From an uncultured Armatimonadota bacterium (lineage in GTDB: Bacteria; Armatimonadota; Armatimonadia; Armatimonadales; Armatimonadaceae): a stretch of 51,715 nt of DNA. Position numbers and translations under genes: made by a program. Under the pieces are notes generated by a model. It saw only the letters and a program-made list of their open reading frames with translations. It was not told the origin of the DNA and searched no databases. The stretch spans positions 1-51,715 of the forward strand of contig CAIVZM010000009.1 of assembly GCA_903910385.1 (NCBI GenBank). The letters run 5' to 3'. Shown one piece after another: positions 43,940 through 51,581 of this stretch (within the stretch, counting starts at the first letter, position 1; every line of letters begins with the position of its first letter).

Positions 43940-44974
43940 TTATCCGCCGATTTGCGCCATTATTCGGAGGCTGCCACCTTTAGAGAGACGTCCTTCGAAG
44001 TCACTTTGCAGAGGTTTATGTTCGAGAGCCGCGCGGGTGTGCGCCAGAATGTCGTCATCCGAGCAACCGGAGCGCACCGGAGAACGCAGATCATACTCGT
44101 AGTTATCGGAGAGACAGGGTACCAATTTACCGTCCGCAGTCAGTCGCAAGCGGTTGCAACCATCACAGAAGCGGTGCGAAATAGGATTGATGACGCCGAC
44201 AGTTCCCATCGCGCCCGGTATTTCGAAATTTCGGGAGGTGGACTCGGGCGCATCGTCCAGCGTGATCATCTCTGGATATGCGGCGCGAAGGGTGGCGATC
44301 ACTTCCTCATTGCTGTAGTAACGCGCCCGCCATTCGGGAGGGGTCACCATCCCGATGGGCATATATTCGAGAAAGCGGACTGAAATCGGTCGATCTAATG
44401 TCAGTCGAGCGAATTCGATAATCTCGTCATCATTGATGCCACGCATGACCACACAGTTAAGCTTGACGGGCGCGAAACCATGCTCCAGCGCAGCTTCCAC
44501 TCCCGCCCACGAACGCTCGAACTCCGGCCGGCGTGCAATCCGTTCAAATCGCTCCCGTCGCAACGTGTCCATCGAAATATTGACACGGCTTACCCCCGCC
44601 GCCCGCAATGCCGCTGCTTCCCGCGCAAACAGGATGCCGTTAGTCGTCAATGTCACTTCGCGAATACCGGGAATAGCGTTCAAATGCCTCGCTAACTCAG
44701 GAACGTTCTTTCGCACCATCGGTTCGCCGCCGGTCAGGCGCACTTTCTTCAGTCCCGCCGTCGCCAGAACGCGAACAATGCGTTCGATCTCGTCAAACGA
44801 AAGCAAGTGCGCCGGATCCTCATAAGGAACGCCTTCCTCCGGCATACAATATACACAGCGAAGGTTACAGCGATCTGTCAGACTGATCCGAAGATATTCG
44901 ATGCGCCGTCCGAACCGATCTTGAACGGACGAAGGGGCGATAGGAAGCGCAGTTATCACATCTTCATTATACAC
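43940..44974 (-). CDS. moaA: GTP 3',8-cyclase (molybdenum cofactor biosynthesis)
   Basis: This 344-residue radical SAM enzyme starts molybdenum cofactor synthesis from GTP. The N-terminal cluster is in CNLRCVYC (Cys 36, 40, 43), GGEPMVRKNV binds SAM, and the second cluster is in HRFCDGCNRLRLTADGKLVP near residues 270-290. The C-terminus ends in GG, as needed for activity. AGGAGG lies 8 bases before the ATG. No other moa or moe gene is nearby. Confidence 0.97.
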   Translation of the reverse strand: MYNEDVITALPIAPSSVQDRFGRRIEYLRISLTDRCNLRCVYCMPEEGVPYEDPAHLLSFDEIERIVRVLATAGLKKVRLTGGEPMVRKNVPELARHLNAIPGIREVTLTTNGILFAREAAALRAAGVSRVNISMDTLRRERFERIARRPEFERSWAGVEAALEHGFAPVKLNCVVMRGINDDEIIEFARLTLDRPISVRFLEYMPIGMVTPPEWRARYYSNEEVIATLRAAYPEMITLDDAPESTSRNFEIPGAMGTVGVINPISHRFCDGCNRLRLTADGKLVPCLSDNYEYDLRSPVRSGCSDDDILAHTRAALEHKPLQSDFEGRLSKGGSLRIMAQIGG

Positions 44975-45032
44975 GCCTCCTGCATTCGTTGTGCCAAAAT
45001 ATCGTTACCGGTACTCAATCTCCTTTTCTTAC

Positions 45033-45061
45033 TTGACGAACGTAACCAAGCACGGTAGTAT
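45033..45061 (+). promoter_or_regulatory. Promoter of tRNA-Val
   Basis: TTGACG and TAGTAT with 17 bases between, 31 bases upstream of the tRNA. Confidence 0.65.
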
Positions 45062-45092
45062 GACTTTCGTCTGTCGTTAGCGACGGCAATGA

Positions 45093-45164
45093 GGGCGGTT
45101 GGCTCAGGGGTAGAGCGCTTCCTTGACACGGAAGAGGTCACAGGTTCAAATCCTGTACTGCCCA
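45093..45164 (+). tRNA. tRNA-Val (anticodon GAC)
   Basis: Acceptor GGGCGGT pairs with ACTGCCC (one G-U), anticodon stem CTTCC/GGAAG around TTGACAC, T-arm ACAGG TTCAAAT CCTGT, discriminator A. CCA is not encoded. A tyrosine recombinase gene starts 36 bases downstream, so its 3' half is a likely attachment site. Confidence 0.97.
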
Positions 45165-45199
45165 TTTTTTCTCACGCTGTTCCGAATCAGCAAGAGAAA

Positions 45200-46360
45200 A
45201 TGTCATTTATTGACAACCTCAAAACGCGTGTGACGCCCATCCTTTTCAACAGATTGGATGGCAAAATGCATAAAACAGCTCTTCCTATTGCTATTTCCGC
45301 AACTCAAAAAGTGCGGGAATCTGGTCGCGTTCGCGCACGTCAACGAACCGCTTATTCCCCTCAGTCAATATCTCAACCAGACGCCATTGCTGTAGAAACC
45401 TTGAAGTCGGCGCTGGATTCCTGGATTACTCAGGGCAAATTGCGCCGAATGTCACAGGCGACCCTGACGAACCGAACGTTCGTCATCGATAAACTTCTCT
45501 GGCATCTTGAACGCCATCAGCGAAAGATGTGTGACCGAAAAGCGCTGGAAGATTTTCTTTCCTACGCCGGTTCGCCGATCCCCTCCAACGTGGCACGATG
45601 GGGCAATACGTCGGCTTCCGCCAGAGCTACAACACAAACAAGACCTGAGACAGTAGCCACCTACCATCGGGTTCTCAGAACAGCCTTCCGTTGGCTTGTC
45701 GAGGAGGAATACCTTCGTGAATCGCCTCTGGAGCGTATTAAGCCCCCTATCGCCCGTGCAGACCAGATCGTCCCTCTCACGCCGTCGCAAATTGATCTCT
45801 TGCTTCATGCCACCACGCAAAGCGAATATCCTTTGAGGAACCGGGCGATAATATTACTTCTACTGGACACGGGCCTGCGCGCCGCAGAACTTTGCTCAAT
45901 CCGCTATGGGGATCTGGATATAGACTCGCGACGGATTGTCGTTCTTGGCAAGGGAAACAAGAGACGTACCGTGTTCTTTGGCAAGAATACGACGCAGGCG
46001 CTCAATCGCTACCTGAACATCGACACGCATGCCGACAACGATCCTTTATTCTTCTCCGAACGTGGCACGACCAGCGGCGGCGCTTTGACCCGCTCTGGTC
46101 TGACGCAACTCATCGTCCGGTTGGGGAAAGCGGCGGGAGTTAGGGGCGTTCGCTGTAGCCCCCATACGCTGCGCCATACGTTCGCCCTTAATTTCATTCA
46201 GTCCGGCGGCAACGCCTTTGCCCTGAAGGAATTTTTGGGGCATACATCATTGACCATATCACAACGGTACGTCAATCTTGCCGGAGCGGACATGGAAGGG
46301 CAATGCCGAAATATACTGCCGGTTGACGCCCTTCTCTCCGACCGCTCCCGCCGTCGCTAA
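45200..46360 (+). CDS. Tyrosine recombinase / integrase
   Basis: A 386-residue site-specific recombinase. It has an N-terminal SAM-like DNA-binding domain (KSALDSWITQGKLRRMSQAT and VATYHRVLRTAFRWLVEEEY) and the catalytic residues Arg in DTGLRAAEL near 224, Lys in GKGNKRRTV, HTLRHTF (His, Arg), LGHTSL and the nucleophile Tyr in QRYVNL near 356. ATG 45200 with GAGAAA upstream is preferred. Its place directly behind tRNA-Val is typical of integrases of genomic islands and satellites. No second attachment copy was found in the window. Confidence 0.93.
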   Translation: MSFIDNLKTRVTPILFNRLDGKMHKTALPIAISATQKVRESGRVRARQRTAYSPQSISQPDAIAVETLKSALDSWITQGKLRRMSQATLTNRTFVIDKLLWHLERHQRKMCDRKALEDFLSYAGSPIPSNVARWGNTSASARATTQTRPETVATYHRVLRTAFRWLVEEEYLRESPLERIKPPIARADQIVPLTPSQIDLLLHATTQSEYPLRNRAIILLLLDTGLRAAELCSIRYGDLDIDSRRIVVLGKGNKRRTVFFGKNTTQALNRYLNIDTHADNDPLFFSERGTTSGGALTRSGLTQLIVRLGKAAGVRGVRCSPHTLRHTFALNFIQSGGNAFALKEFLGHTSLTISQRYVNLAGADMEGQCRNILPVDALLSDRSRRR

Positions 46361-46371
46361 TCCGCTATGAC

Positions 46372-46399
46372 AAGTCGGCGTCCCATTGGACGCCGACTT
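46372..46399 (+). terminator. Hairpin terminator after the integrase gene
   Basis: AAGTCGGCGTCC pairs perfectly with GGACGCCGACTT around CATT. No T run follows. Confidence 0.65.
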
Positions 46400-46423
46400 A
46401 TGTAAGACGTAAACTGTATTTCT

Positions 46424-47662
46424 ATGCAAAAACTCCAAAACGCATTAGAAATGCAAAGCGATGAGGAATCGTTTCTCTGGCAATCGACAATGTCAATTCT
46501 GGAGGAAAAAGACATAGATCGATTTCTTTCCCTCCGTCTGACCAATGAAATGATGCGCCAGAGTTGCCAGAAATGGTATTCTCGTAACACTGTCAACTTC
46601 GACAGGCTTCCTGCTTATCGTCACACTTCCCTCATTGTCAGTGAAGATAACGACGATCATCTTTACACTACCATTGTTGTGGGCGAAGATAACTATGGTA
46701 CCTGGTTCGGCAAGCCGGATAGCCGCCTCAATCCCGGTCATACGGACGATGAATCACCGGGAATGCCCCCATCCTGGCCTGTTGTCGCCACACGCTCTCC
46801 AGATTACGGGATCATTAGCGTCTGGAGACGAGGCATCTACTTTGTCATCCGCTTCTGGGTATCCGAAGATCCAACGCGAACGACCAACTTGAAAAGCCGT
46901 CTCCGAAAATTGCCTCAATGGGTAGCCGCTCGCAACATAGTTATCAGCAAGTTACGCCCTTATCTTGAAGGCCACGCGGCAGGACGCAAACCTGACTGGG
47001 TTACTTATATAGGAAGCCTTTCATCCTCACTGCACAATCCTGACGCCACGAGCGTGTTAATTTACCATGACCTCCCCTTACATCCCTCGATTGAGCGATA
47101 TCTTCTCTTTGACGCCGTCGCTACCTGGCTATCCTCCAAAAAAATGTCTGTGCCTGATACTCTACTCAACGCGCCAGATTTAACCCTTGGCATTCTTTTA
47201 GAAGCAAGCTTTATTGCATCGACGCCAGAAAGCATCAACGACGATGGCAAGACATTATTGCCTCCTTCGGTCTGTATCCGCCGTTATGGCTCCACTCTCT
47301 GGACAGAAGATTTTAACCGCAATGTGCGCAGACAAATTTCAAAGTTAGAACAGTGGTGGTTTGACAGAAATAATTATCACCCCCCACGGCGTTTTGACCT
47401 GCGAACCCTCCATCATGCTCCTGCAACGACTCCTGATCCTGATACGCTTCGTGCCATCATCCATAAACTCGTTGGTATGAAAAAGACCATTGATAATGCA
47501 ACTCTCGACGAGATTATTCAGGCGGAAACGGCGCGTCGCAAGGCGTTAGGACGTAGGTCATCTACGGAAAGGCGTCGTGTTCGTAACAGTGTTTGCATGT
47601 CTCTTAAACGTGCGAACATCGAATATCCCCGAACGGAAAGAGCTGTCCACAAAAAAAGTTAA
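46424..47662 (+). CDS. Unknown 412-residue protein of the integrated element
   Basis: A soluble protein without signal or membrane segment, rich in Trp and Arg. The N-terminus has a helical acidic part (LEMQSDEESFLWQSTMSI), the middle a beta-rich part (HTSLIVSEDNDDHLYTTIVV), and the C-terminal 60 residues are strongly basic (ARRKALGRRSSTERRRVRN), suggesting nucleic-acid binding. I recognise no family. It lies between the integrase and a HTH gene, has lower GC than the core genes, and ends at a good terminator. Confidence 0.7.
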   Translation: MQKLQNALEMQSDEESFLWQSTMSILEEKDIDRFLSLRLTNEMMRQSCQKWYSRNTVNFDRLPAYRHTSLIVSEDNDDHLYTTIVVGEDNYGTWFGKPDSRLNPGHTDDESPGMPPSWPVVATRSPDYGIISVWRRGIYFVIRFWVSEDPTRTTNLKSRLRKLPQWVAARNIVISKLRPYLEGHAAGRKPDWVTYIGSLSSSLHNPDATSVLIYHDLPLHPSIERYLLFDAVATWLSSKKMSVPDTLLNAPDLTLGILLEASFIASTPESINDDGKTLLPPSVCIRRYGSTLWTEDFNRNVRRQISKLEQWWFDRNNYHPPRRFDLRTLHHAPATTPDPDTLRAIIHKLVGMKKTIDNATLDEIIQAETARRKALGRRSSTERRRVRNSVCMSLKRANIEYPRTERAVHKKS

Positions 47663-47697
47663 CACATTCATTTGGGCGAATTTAATGTGTGCAGGAA

Positions 47698-47735
47698 ACT
47701 CCAGTCTGTGAAACAGCTGGAGTCTTTTGTTTTTG
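47698..47735 (+). terminator. Terminator of the unknown 412-residue gene
   Basis: ACTCCAG-t-CTGT pairs with ACAG-CTGGAGT around GAA and is followed by CTTTTGTTTTT. Confidence 0.88.
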
Positions 47736-47796
47736 GAGTCAATACCTTCCACTACAAGCGCACAGTCATCTCTATTTCCCACGGGAGGAATGGGAG

Positions 47797-48105
47797 ATGA
47801 CGCTTCGCGATGCCCGGATTGCGGCTGGTTTCACGGCGGAGTCAGCGGCTAAAGCCTTGCATATATCAACAGGTTATTACCGCATCGTGGAGCGGCATGG
47901 ACGAGCGGGCGAACGCCTCAATCGTCGCGCCGCCACCCTATTCCGTGTCTCGTCTCACTTCCCGACAATACAACCCTGGCCGGGCAAGGTTGGCACACGA
48001 GAATCCCGGCAATTTCAAAGAAGGGCGTCACGCGCCAAAGCATCCCTGTTTCCCGTTACCGATTCGGAAACCGCTCCTGACGCGAACGGTTCGGCGACGG
48101 CTTGA
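47797..48105 (+). CDS. Small XRE-type HTH protein
   Basis: A 102-residue protein whose first 45 residues (LRDARIAAGFTAESAAKALH and ISTGYYRIVERHG) follow the Cro/C1 helix-turn-helix pattern, with a basic tail. It is probably a regulator of the element or of the Rep gene. GGGAG precedes ATG 47797. A hairpin ACGCCCG/CGGGCGT lies directly after the stop (48111-48131) before the rep ribosome site. Confidence 0.7.
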   Translation: MTLRDARIAAGFTAESAAKALHISTGYYRIVERHGRAGERLNRRAATLFRVSSHFPTIQPWPGKVGTRESRQFQRRASRAKASLFPVTDSETAPDANGSATA

Positions 48106-48110
48106 GACCT

Positions 48111-48131
48111 ACGCCCGGCGTCAGCGGGCGT
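48111..48131 (+). promoter_or_regulatory. Hairpin between HTH gene and rep
   Basis: ACGCCCG pairs with CGGGCGT around a 7-base loop. It ends 42 bases before the rep start and could be a weak terminator or control rep expression. Confidence 0.4.
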
Positions 48132-48173
48132 AATGTTTTAATTGCTACTAACACAATTTAAAAGGAGTAGATA

Positions 48174-49004
48174 TTGATCCCTACACCTAATTCCAAGCCA
48201 TGCTCCCCTTTACTTGTCACTGGGCGCATATCTGGACAACAAACGCAGACTTTCCAACCACCAGCGGCTTGCCTCCAGATGACAACCATCGAAGCCTTTT
48301 CGCGGGACGTGCGCATACGTCGCTCTTTCGCAGGGCAATCTAAAGCGGGCGGAGGAAGTCGGAGCGCAGTAACGGGTTTTTCACAAGCGTCGCGACGTCG
48401 CCTGAAATTTGCGCTCAACAACATCACTGGCCTGGACCGCATACTCACTCTGACGATACCCGGCGATTTGCCTATGACCGGCACGGAGTTCAAGAAGAAA
48501 TGGAGCGCAATGCGTCGCTTTCTGGTAAGGCGCGATCTGGGCGGCCTGTGGGTTCTTGAATTCCAACAAAGCGGCGCACCTCATCTGCACGTCTTCCTGA
48601 ATGGCTACATAGCGCAAACAGAGTGCGCTGATGCCTGGGCGAAGATTCTGGGCTTATCATCGGGGTACGGCGCCTACATTGAACGCATCCGCAATATCCA
48701 TGCGGCAAAGCGATATGCCACGAAGATAGACTCCAAGGTCGCGCCGGAAGGCTTTGGGAAGGTAGGCAGATACTGGGGAACATTTGGAGGAGTCAAACTC
48801 ATTCCGGAATTCTTCGTCTCCGGTAAGACCACTGACATAGCGCCTCTGGTACGGACCGTGAGAAAAGCGGCGTTAAAACTCAAGAACAAGCGCATCCATG
48901 ACCGGGGCATGGTAGGTTTTGTCCTGCCAGACTTTGGTCCGGTATCTCAAAAAATACTCCGGCGCATCTGTTCTAAGTCATATTCCGATTCAACTGCACA
49001 ATAA
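48174..49004 (+). CDS. HUH-endonuclease replication initiator (rolling-circle Rep)
   Basis: A 276-residue protein with the HUH core: WVLEFQQSGAPHLHVFLNG gives the metal-binding H-L-H near residue 138, preceded by FLVRRDLGGLW, and the single catalytic Tyr is in AAKRYATK near 180, as in one-Tyr Rep proteins of small plasmids and phages. It nicks one strand at the origin and stays bound to the 5' end. The TTG start has AGGAG 6 bases upstream. Together with the integrase this suggests an integrative plasmid or phage satellite. Confidence 0.82.
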   Translation: MIPTPNSKPCSPLLVTGRISGQQTQTFQPPAACLQMTTIEAFSRDVRIRRSFAGQSKAGGGSRSAVTGFSQASRRRLKFALNNITGLDRILTLTIPGDLPMTGTEFKKKWSAMRRFLVRRDLGGLWVLEFQQSGAPHLHVFLNGYIAQTECADAWAKILGLSSGYGAYIERIRNIHAAKRYATKIDSKVAPEGFGKVGRYWGTFGGVKLIPEFFVSGKTTDIAPLVRTVRKAALKLKNKRIHDRGMVGFVLPDFGPVSQKILRRICSKSYSDSTAQ

Positions 49005-49121
49005 AGCGGCGCTGATAACGATACGGGAAAGGCGGAATCTATGTAATGCCGACGGCAGGCAATGTCATTCGGCGCAGTTTTCATAATATGTCATCAGGCG
49101 TCAACGCTGAAACAATGCTCC

Positions 49122-49171
49122 GCCTCTCGTGACCGGAAAGTTCAGGGCGAAAAATACGCCCCACGAGAGGC
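49122..49171 (+). other. Strong two-part hairpin behind rep, candidate replication origin
   Basis: GCCTCTCGTG (49122-49131) pairs perfectly with CACGAGAGGC (49162-49171). Inside, GGGCG pairs with CGCCC around AAAAATA, and 13 unpaired bases lie on the 5' side. HUH Rep proteins nick at hairpins near their own gene, so this may be the double-strand origin. It could also be a structured mRNA leader of the next gene. Confidence 0.5.
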
Positions 49172-49226
49172 CAGGAGCCGTTGACATGCATTGACAGGAC
49201 CAAAACCAAATTCGCATAGGATAGCT

Positions 49227-50054
49227 ATGATGCAAGAACCCGTTACAAATCAGAGCGCAACGTCACGATCTGGTCGGAAGAAGAAAGCGGCTGTACCCCC
49301 CGTTCCTTCTGAGGCGCCGCTTCCCTCTCCCCGTTTACGTCGTTCTCTGGGCGCCGCCTTTTCCGCTCAGGGCGGCCTGACGGACTCGTATCAGGAGATG
49401 GTTTCACTGGCAATCCGACACGGAGCGACCAACGAGGAGATTAATGCCATGCTTCGCGGCGTCGGCGCTCTCAGGGAGGGCGATTCCCTCTCCCGGCAAT
49501 GCCTGTGGAAACATCGGCGCGCTCTCAAAAAAGCGGAGCCGGGCCTTGCCGAACTGAGTGATGAGGCATGGCAGGTGGGCATGGCGGCGCTCAACAGAAC
49601 CGTTACCTACTGGGGCAAATTAGCCGACGCCGTCTATAAACGCATGCTGGTCATTGATGCTGAAGGCGAACCGTCGTTCCGCGAGGGCCTCGATGTGAAA
49701 GAGTTAAACGCTCTGCGGCAAGCGCTGAACGACTGCTCGCGTCAACTTTGGACCATGCTATCGGGTGAACACAAACAAACCGAACGCTATCTTTCACAAA
49801 TCAAAATGGAATTGGAGAAGGAAGTAACTCAACGCCCCGGTCTGACAGAGTCGCAACGGGCCGCGCTGATCGTGGAGATGCAAACACGCTTTACTCGTGT
49901 GCTCCAGTTCGTAGCGCAAGCCGTTCGGGAACGGCGTAACCCTATGGCGGATAAAGGCGGCCTCATGGACCTGTTCCGCGAACTCAAAATCACCAGCATC
50001 ATCCCTGACGCTTTACCTGATCCCTCGTTGACCCCAACGGAATCTCAGGATTGA
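49227..50054 (+). CDS. Unknown 275-residue element protein with DNA-binding look
   Basis: A soluble, helix-rich protein. A Lys/Arg- and Pro-rich N-terminus precedes a helical region (YQEMVSLAIRHGATNEEINA) and KHRRALKKAEPGL, which reads like a helix-turn-helix followed by a basic segment, as in phage small terminase subunits. The second half is a long helical domain. The ATG at 49227 has AGGA 5 bases upstream. Family not recognised; terminase-like or plasmid partition roles are guesses. Confidence 0.65.
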   Translation: MMQEPVTNQSATSRSGRKKKAAVPPVPSEAPLPSPRLRRSLGAAFSAQGGLTDSYQEMVSLAIRHGATNEEINAMLRGVGALREGDSLSRQCLWKHRRALKKAEPGLAELSDEAWQVGMAALNRTVTYWGKLADAVYKRMLVIDAEGEPSFREGLDVKELNALRQALNDCSRQLWTMLSGEHKQTERYLSQIKMELEKEVTQRPGLTESQRAALIVEMQTRFTRVLQFVAQAVRERRNPMADKGGLMDLFRELKITSIIPDALPDPSLTPTESQD

Positions 50055-50387
50055 TGAAGCTGACCGAAATAGCAATCATGCGAAAACACTTCCAACGCAA
50101 ATGCCGATATTCCGCGTTTTGACATGTGAGCGTCTGGCATCCAAAAGAGATAGGCTCAATTAACTCGCTTGCGCCCCTGATGAATCATGACCTCAGTTAA
50201 TAGATTAGGAAATAGATTAGACGCCTCGAAAATCGAGCGCCGGGAGCTCCACAATTATACAAAGCGACTGGCAAGCTCCTATGAAACCGACGAACTTCGA
50301 TTCCAGACGGGTTCGATAAAGGGATGCCCATCAAGCCATTTCTGATGAGAAGATAGGACTGTATTCACCCCGTCCTATCTATGACAT
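50055..50387. other. Gap with one possible small ORF and a terminator hairpin
   Basis: On the plus strand a 52-codon frame at 50187-50345 (starts MTSVNRLGNRLDASKIERRE) has coding-like charged composition but no ribosome site. A hairpin GATAGGAC/GTCCTATC at 50351-50378 lies between the convergent genes. Direct repeats of ATAGATTAG occur near 50,203. Confidence 0.35.
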
Positions 50388-50618
50388 CTATTTTTGGGCG
50401 TGATACTCCGCGTTTTGTCGTTTGCGCGTCGCCACCGCTTTATCGAATTCGGCCTTGGTTACTCTGCTGGAATGAGCGTAGATTTTGAGCCAGTCGTCGG
50501 GCTTGGTGTATCTTGCGCCAGTGAACAACAGAGGATGATCGCCGTCCTTGTGAACGACTACCGGAACGCTTCCTTCAAAAAGGAAATAACCCTTGCGCGG
50601 ATGTGTTTGACCTTGCAT
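50388..50618 (-). CDS. Small hypothetical protein
   Basis: A 76-residue protein (MQGQTHPRKGYFLFEGSVPV start) with a beta-rich N-terminal half and a basic helical tail (KAEFDKAVATRKRQNAEYHA). ATG 50618 follows AGGAGG at 4 bases; the frame opens at 50645. No family recognised. It points away from the CRISPR array. Confidence 0.65.
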   Translation of the reverse strand: MQGQTHPRKGYFLFEGSVPVVVHKDGDHPLLFTGARYTKPDDWLKIYAHSSRVTKAEFDKAVATRKRQNAEYHAQK

Positions 50619-50838
50619 TCTGCCTCCTTTAAGCGCTCCCTTCATGATTTTGACGCTCTTGTGAACATTAGCTTCACCAAAGCCATGCGGAGTCGTATTC
50701 AGATGCCGTTCTTTTGCTGTACCGTTTCATGCTATCTCCTGTTGCCTTAGCTTACAATGATCTATGCCGTAGAGCGTTCAACTTCTTGACACCCAGACCG
50801 TCGCGGAACACGGGTTCCACTTCCGCCACCATTACCGC

Positions 50839-50858
50839 CGGTTCACCCCCACAAGCGT
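50839..50858 (-). repeat. Solitary inverted partial CRISPR repeat
   Basis: These 20 bases are the exact reverse complement of the last 20 bases of the CRISPR repeat (ACGCTTGTGGGGGTGAACCG on the minus strand). The first 9 bases of the repeat are not matched. It lies 123 bases before the array, facing the other way. Confidence 0.9.
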
Positions 50859-50880
50859 CATCAAGGCAAGACGTCTGTCG

Positions 50881-50926
50881 ATTTCCTTTGGATACCGAAC
50901 CAAAAAGTGCGGTGTCCAAAGGAAAT
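50881..50926. repeat. 17-bp inverted repeat before the CRISPR array
   Basis: ATTTCCTTTGGATACCG and CGGTGTCCAAAGGAAAT pair with one G-U across a 12-base loop. It has no T run. It separates the inverted partial repeat from the array. Confidence 0.75.
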
Positions 50927-50981
50927 TAGCGATTGTCCGTCGAAACATTGAACATCATATGGTGTAGTATCAAACATTAGT

Positions 50982-51376
50982 CTTTTCCCCACGCTTGTGG
51001 GGGTGAACCGGACGCTTCCCCGACGACCCCCGCAATCACCAGCTTTTCCCCACGCTTGTGGGGGTGAACCGGCCAGGGTAACGGTTCGCCAACCATTACG
51101 AATCTTTTCCCCACGCTTGTGGGGGTGAACCGACGCAAGTATATTCTTGCACTGACAAAGTGAACTTTTCCCCACGCTTGTGGGGGTGAACCGATCATCG
51201 CCACGCCGGGCGGGAAAACGTACCTCTTTTCCCCACGCTTGTGGGGGTGAACCGATCAACGAGTTTGTCGACGCCTACTTTGCGAACTTTTCCCCACGCT
51301 TGTGGGGGTGAACCGGCAACAGCCCGGTGGGGGCGCTCGGTTGGGCGCTTTTCCCCACGCTTGTGGGGGTGAACCG
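50982..51376 (+). CRISPR. Type I-E-like CRISPR array, 7 repeats and 6 spacers
   Basis: Seven identical 29-base repeats (start CTTTTCCCCACGC, end GGGGGTGAACCG) begin at 50982, 51043, 51104, 51165, 51226, 51287 and 51348, with six spacers of exactly 32 bases. Length, period of 61, the central palindrome CCCCACGC-TTG-TGGGG and the GTGAACCG end match type I-E repeats. By comparison the leader is on the left and the oldest end on the right, where a worn repeat follows. No cas gene is within the window. Confidence 0.97.
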
Positions 51377-51408
51377 AACATGGAAGAGACGACCTTCACC
51401 AACAACGC

Positions 51409-51437
51409 CTATTCCAATGAATGCGAGGGTGAAATGG
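51409..51437 (+). repeat. Degenerate terminal CRISPR repeat
   Basis: Exactly 32 bases after the last clear repeat comes CTATTCC and, later, GAGGGTGAA, which match the repeat with many substitutions and one missing base. This is the usual look of the leader-distal end. It would add a seventh spacer (51377-51408). Confidence 0.5.
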
Positions 51438-51581
51438 ACTTCCTGATTTGCCATTTCAGGATTTAGTCGATCACGGAGCAACGAAACGGACCGAAAAGAA
51501 AACGCCGTTAGAAGTCACTTCCAAAGATGTGTGTCGGGCAGGAGATAGGGTTGACTGAAATGAAAATAAACCTATATAACG

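Larger units (their letters stand above)
50619..50981. other. CRISPR upstream region (leader side)
   Basis: It holds the promoter side of the small gene at 50618, an inverted partial CRISPR repeat (50839-50858), a 17-bp hairpin (50881-50926) and an AT-richer stretch just before the first repeat that is the probable leader. No gene is accepted here. Confidence 0.55.

Noticed and set aside
45089-45199. Upstream extension of the integrase frame
   Set aside because: It reads through the tRNA-Val gene; the ATG at 45200 is the sensible start.
50861-51259. Minus-strand frames translating to GSPPQAWGK / FTPTSVGK repeats
   Set aside because: These are translations of the CRISPR repeats and spacers, a well-known annotation artefact, not proteins.
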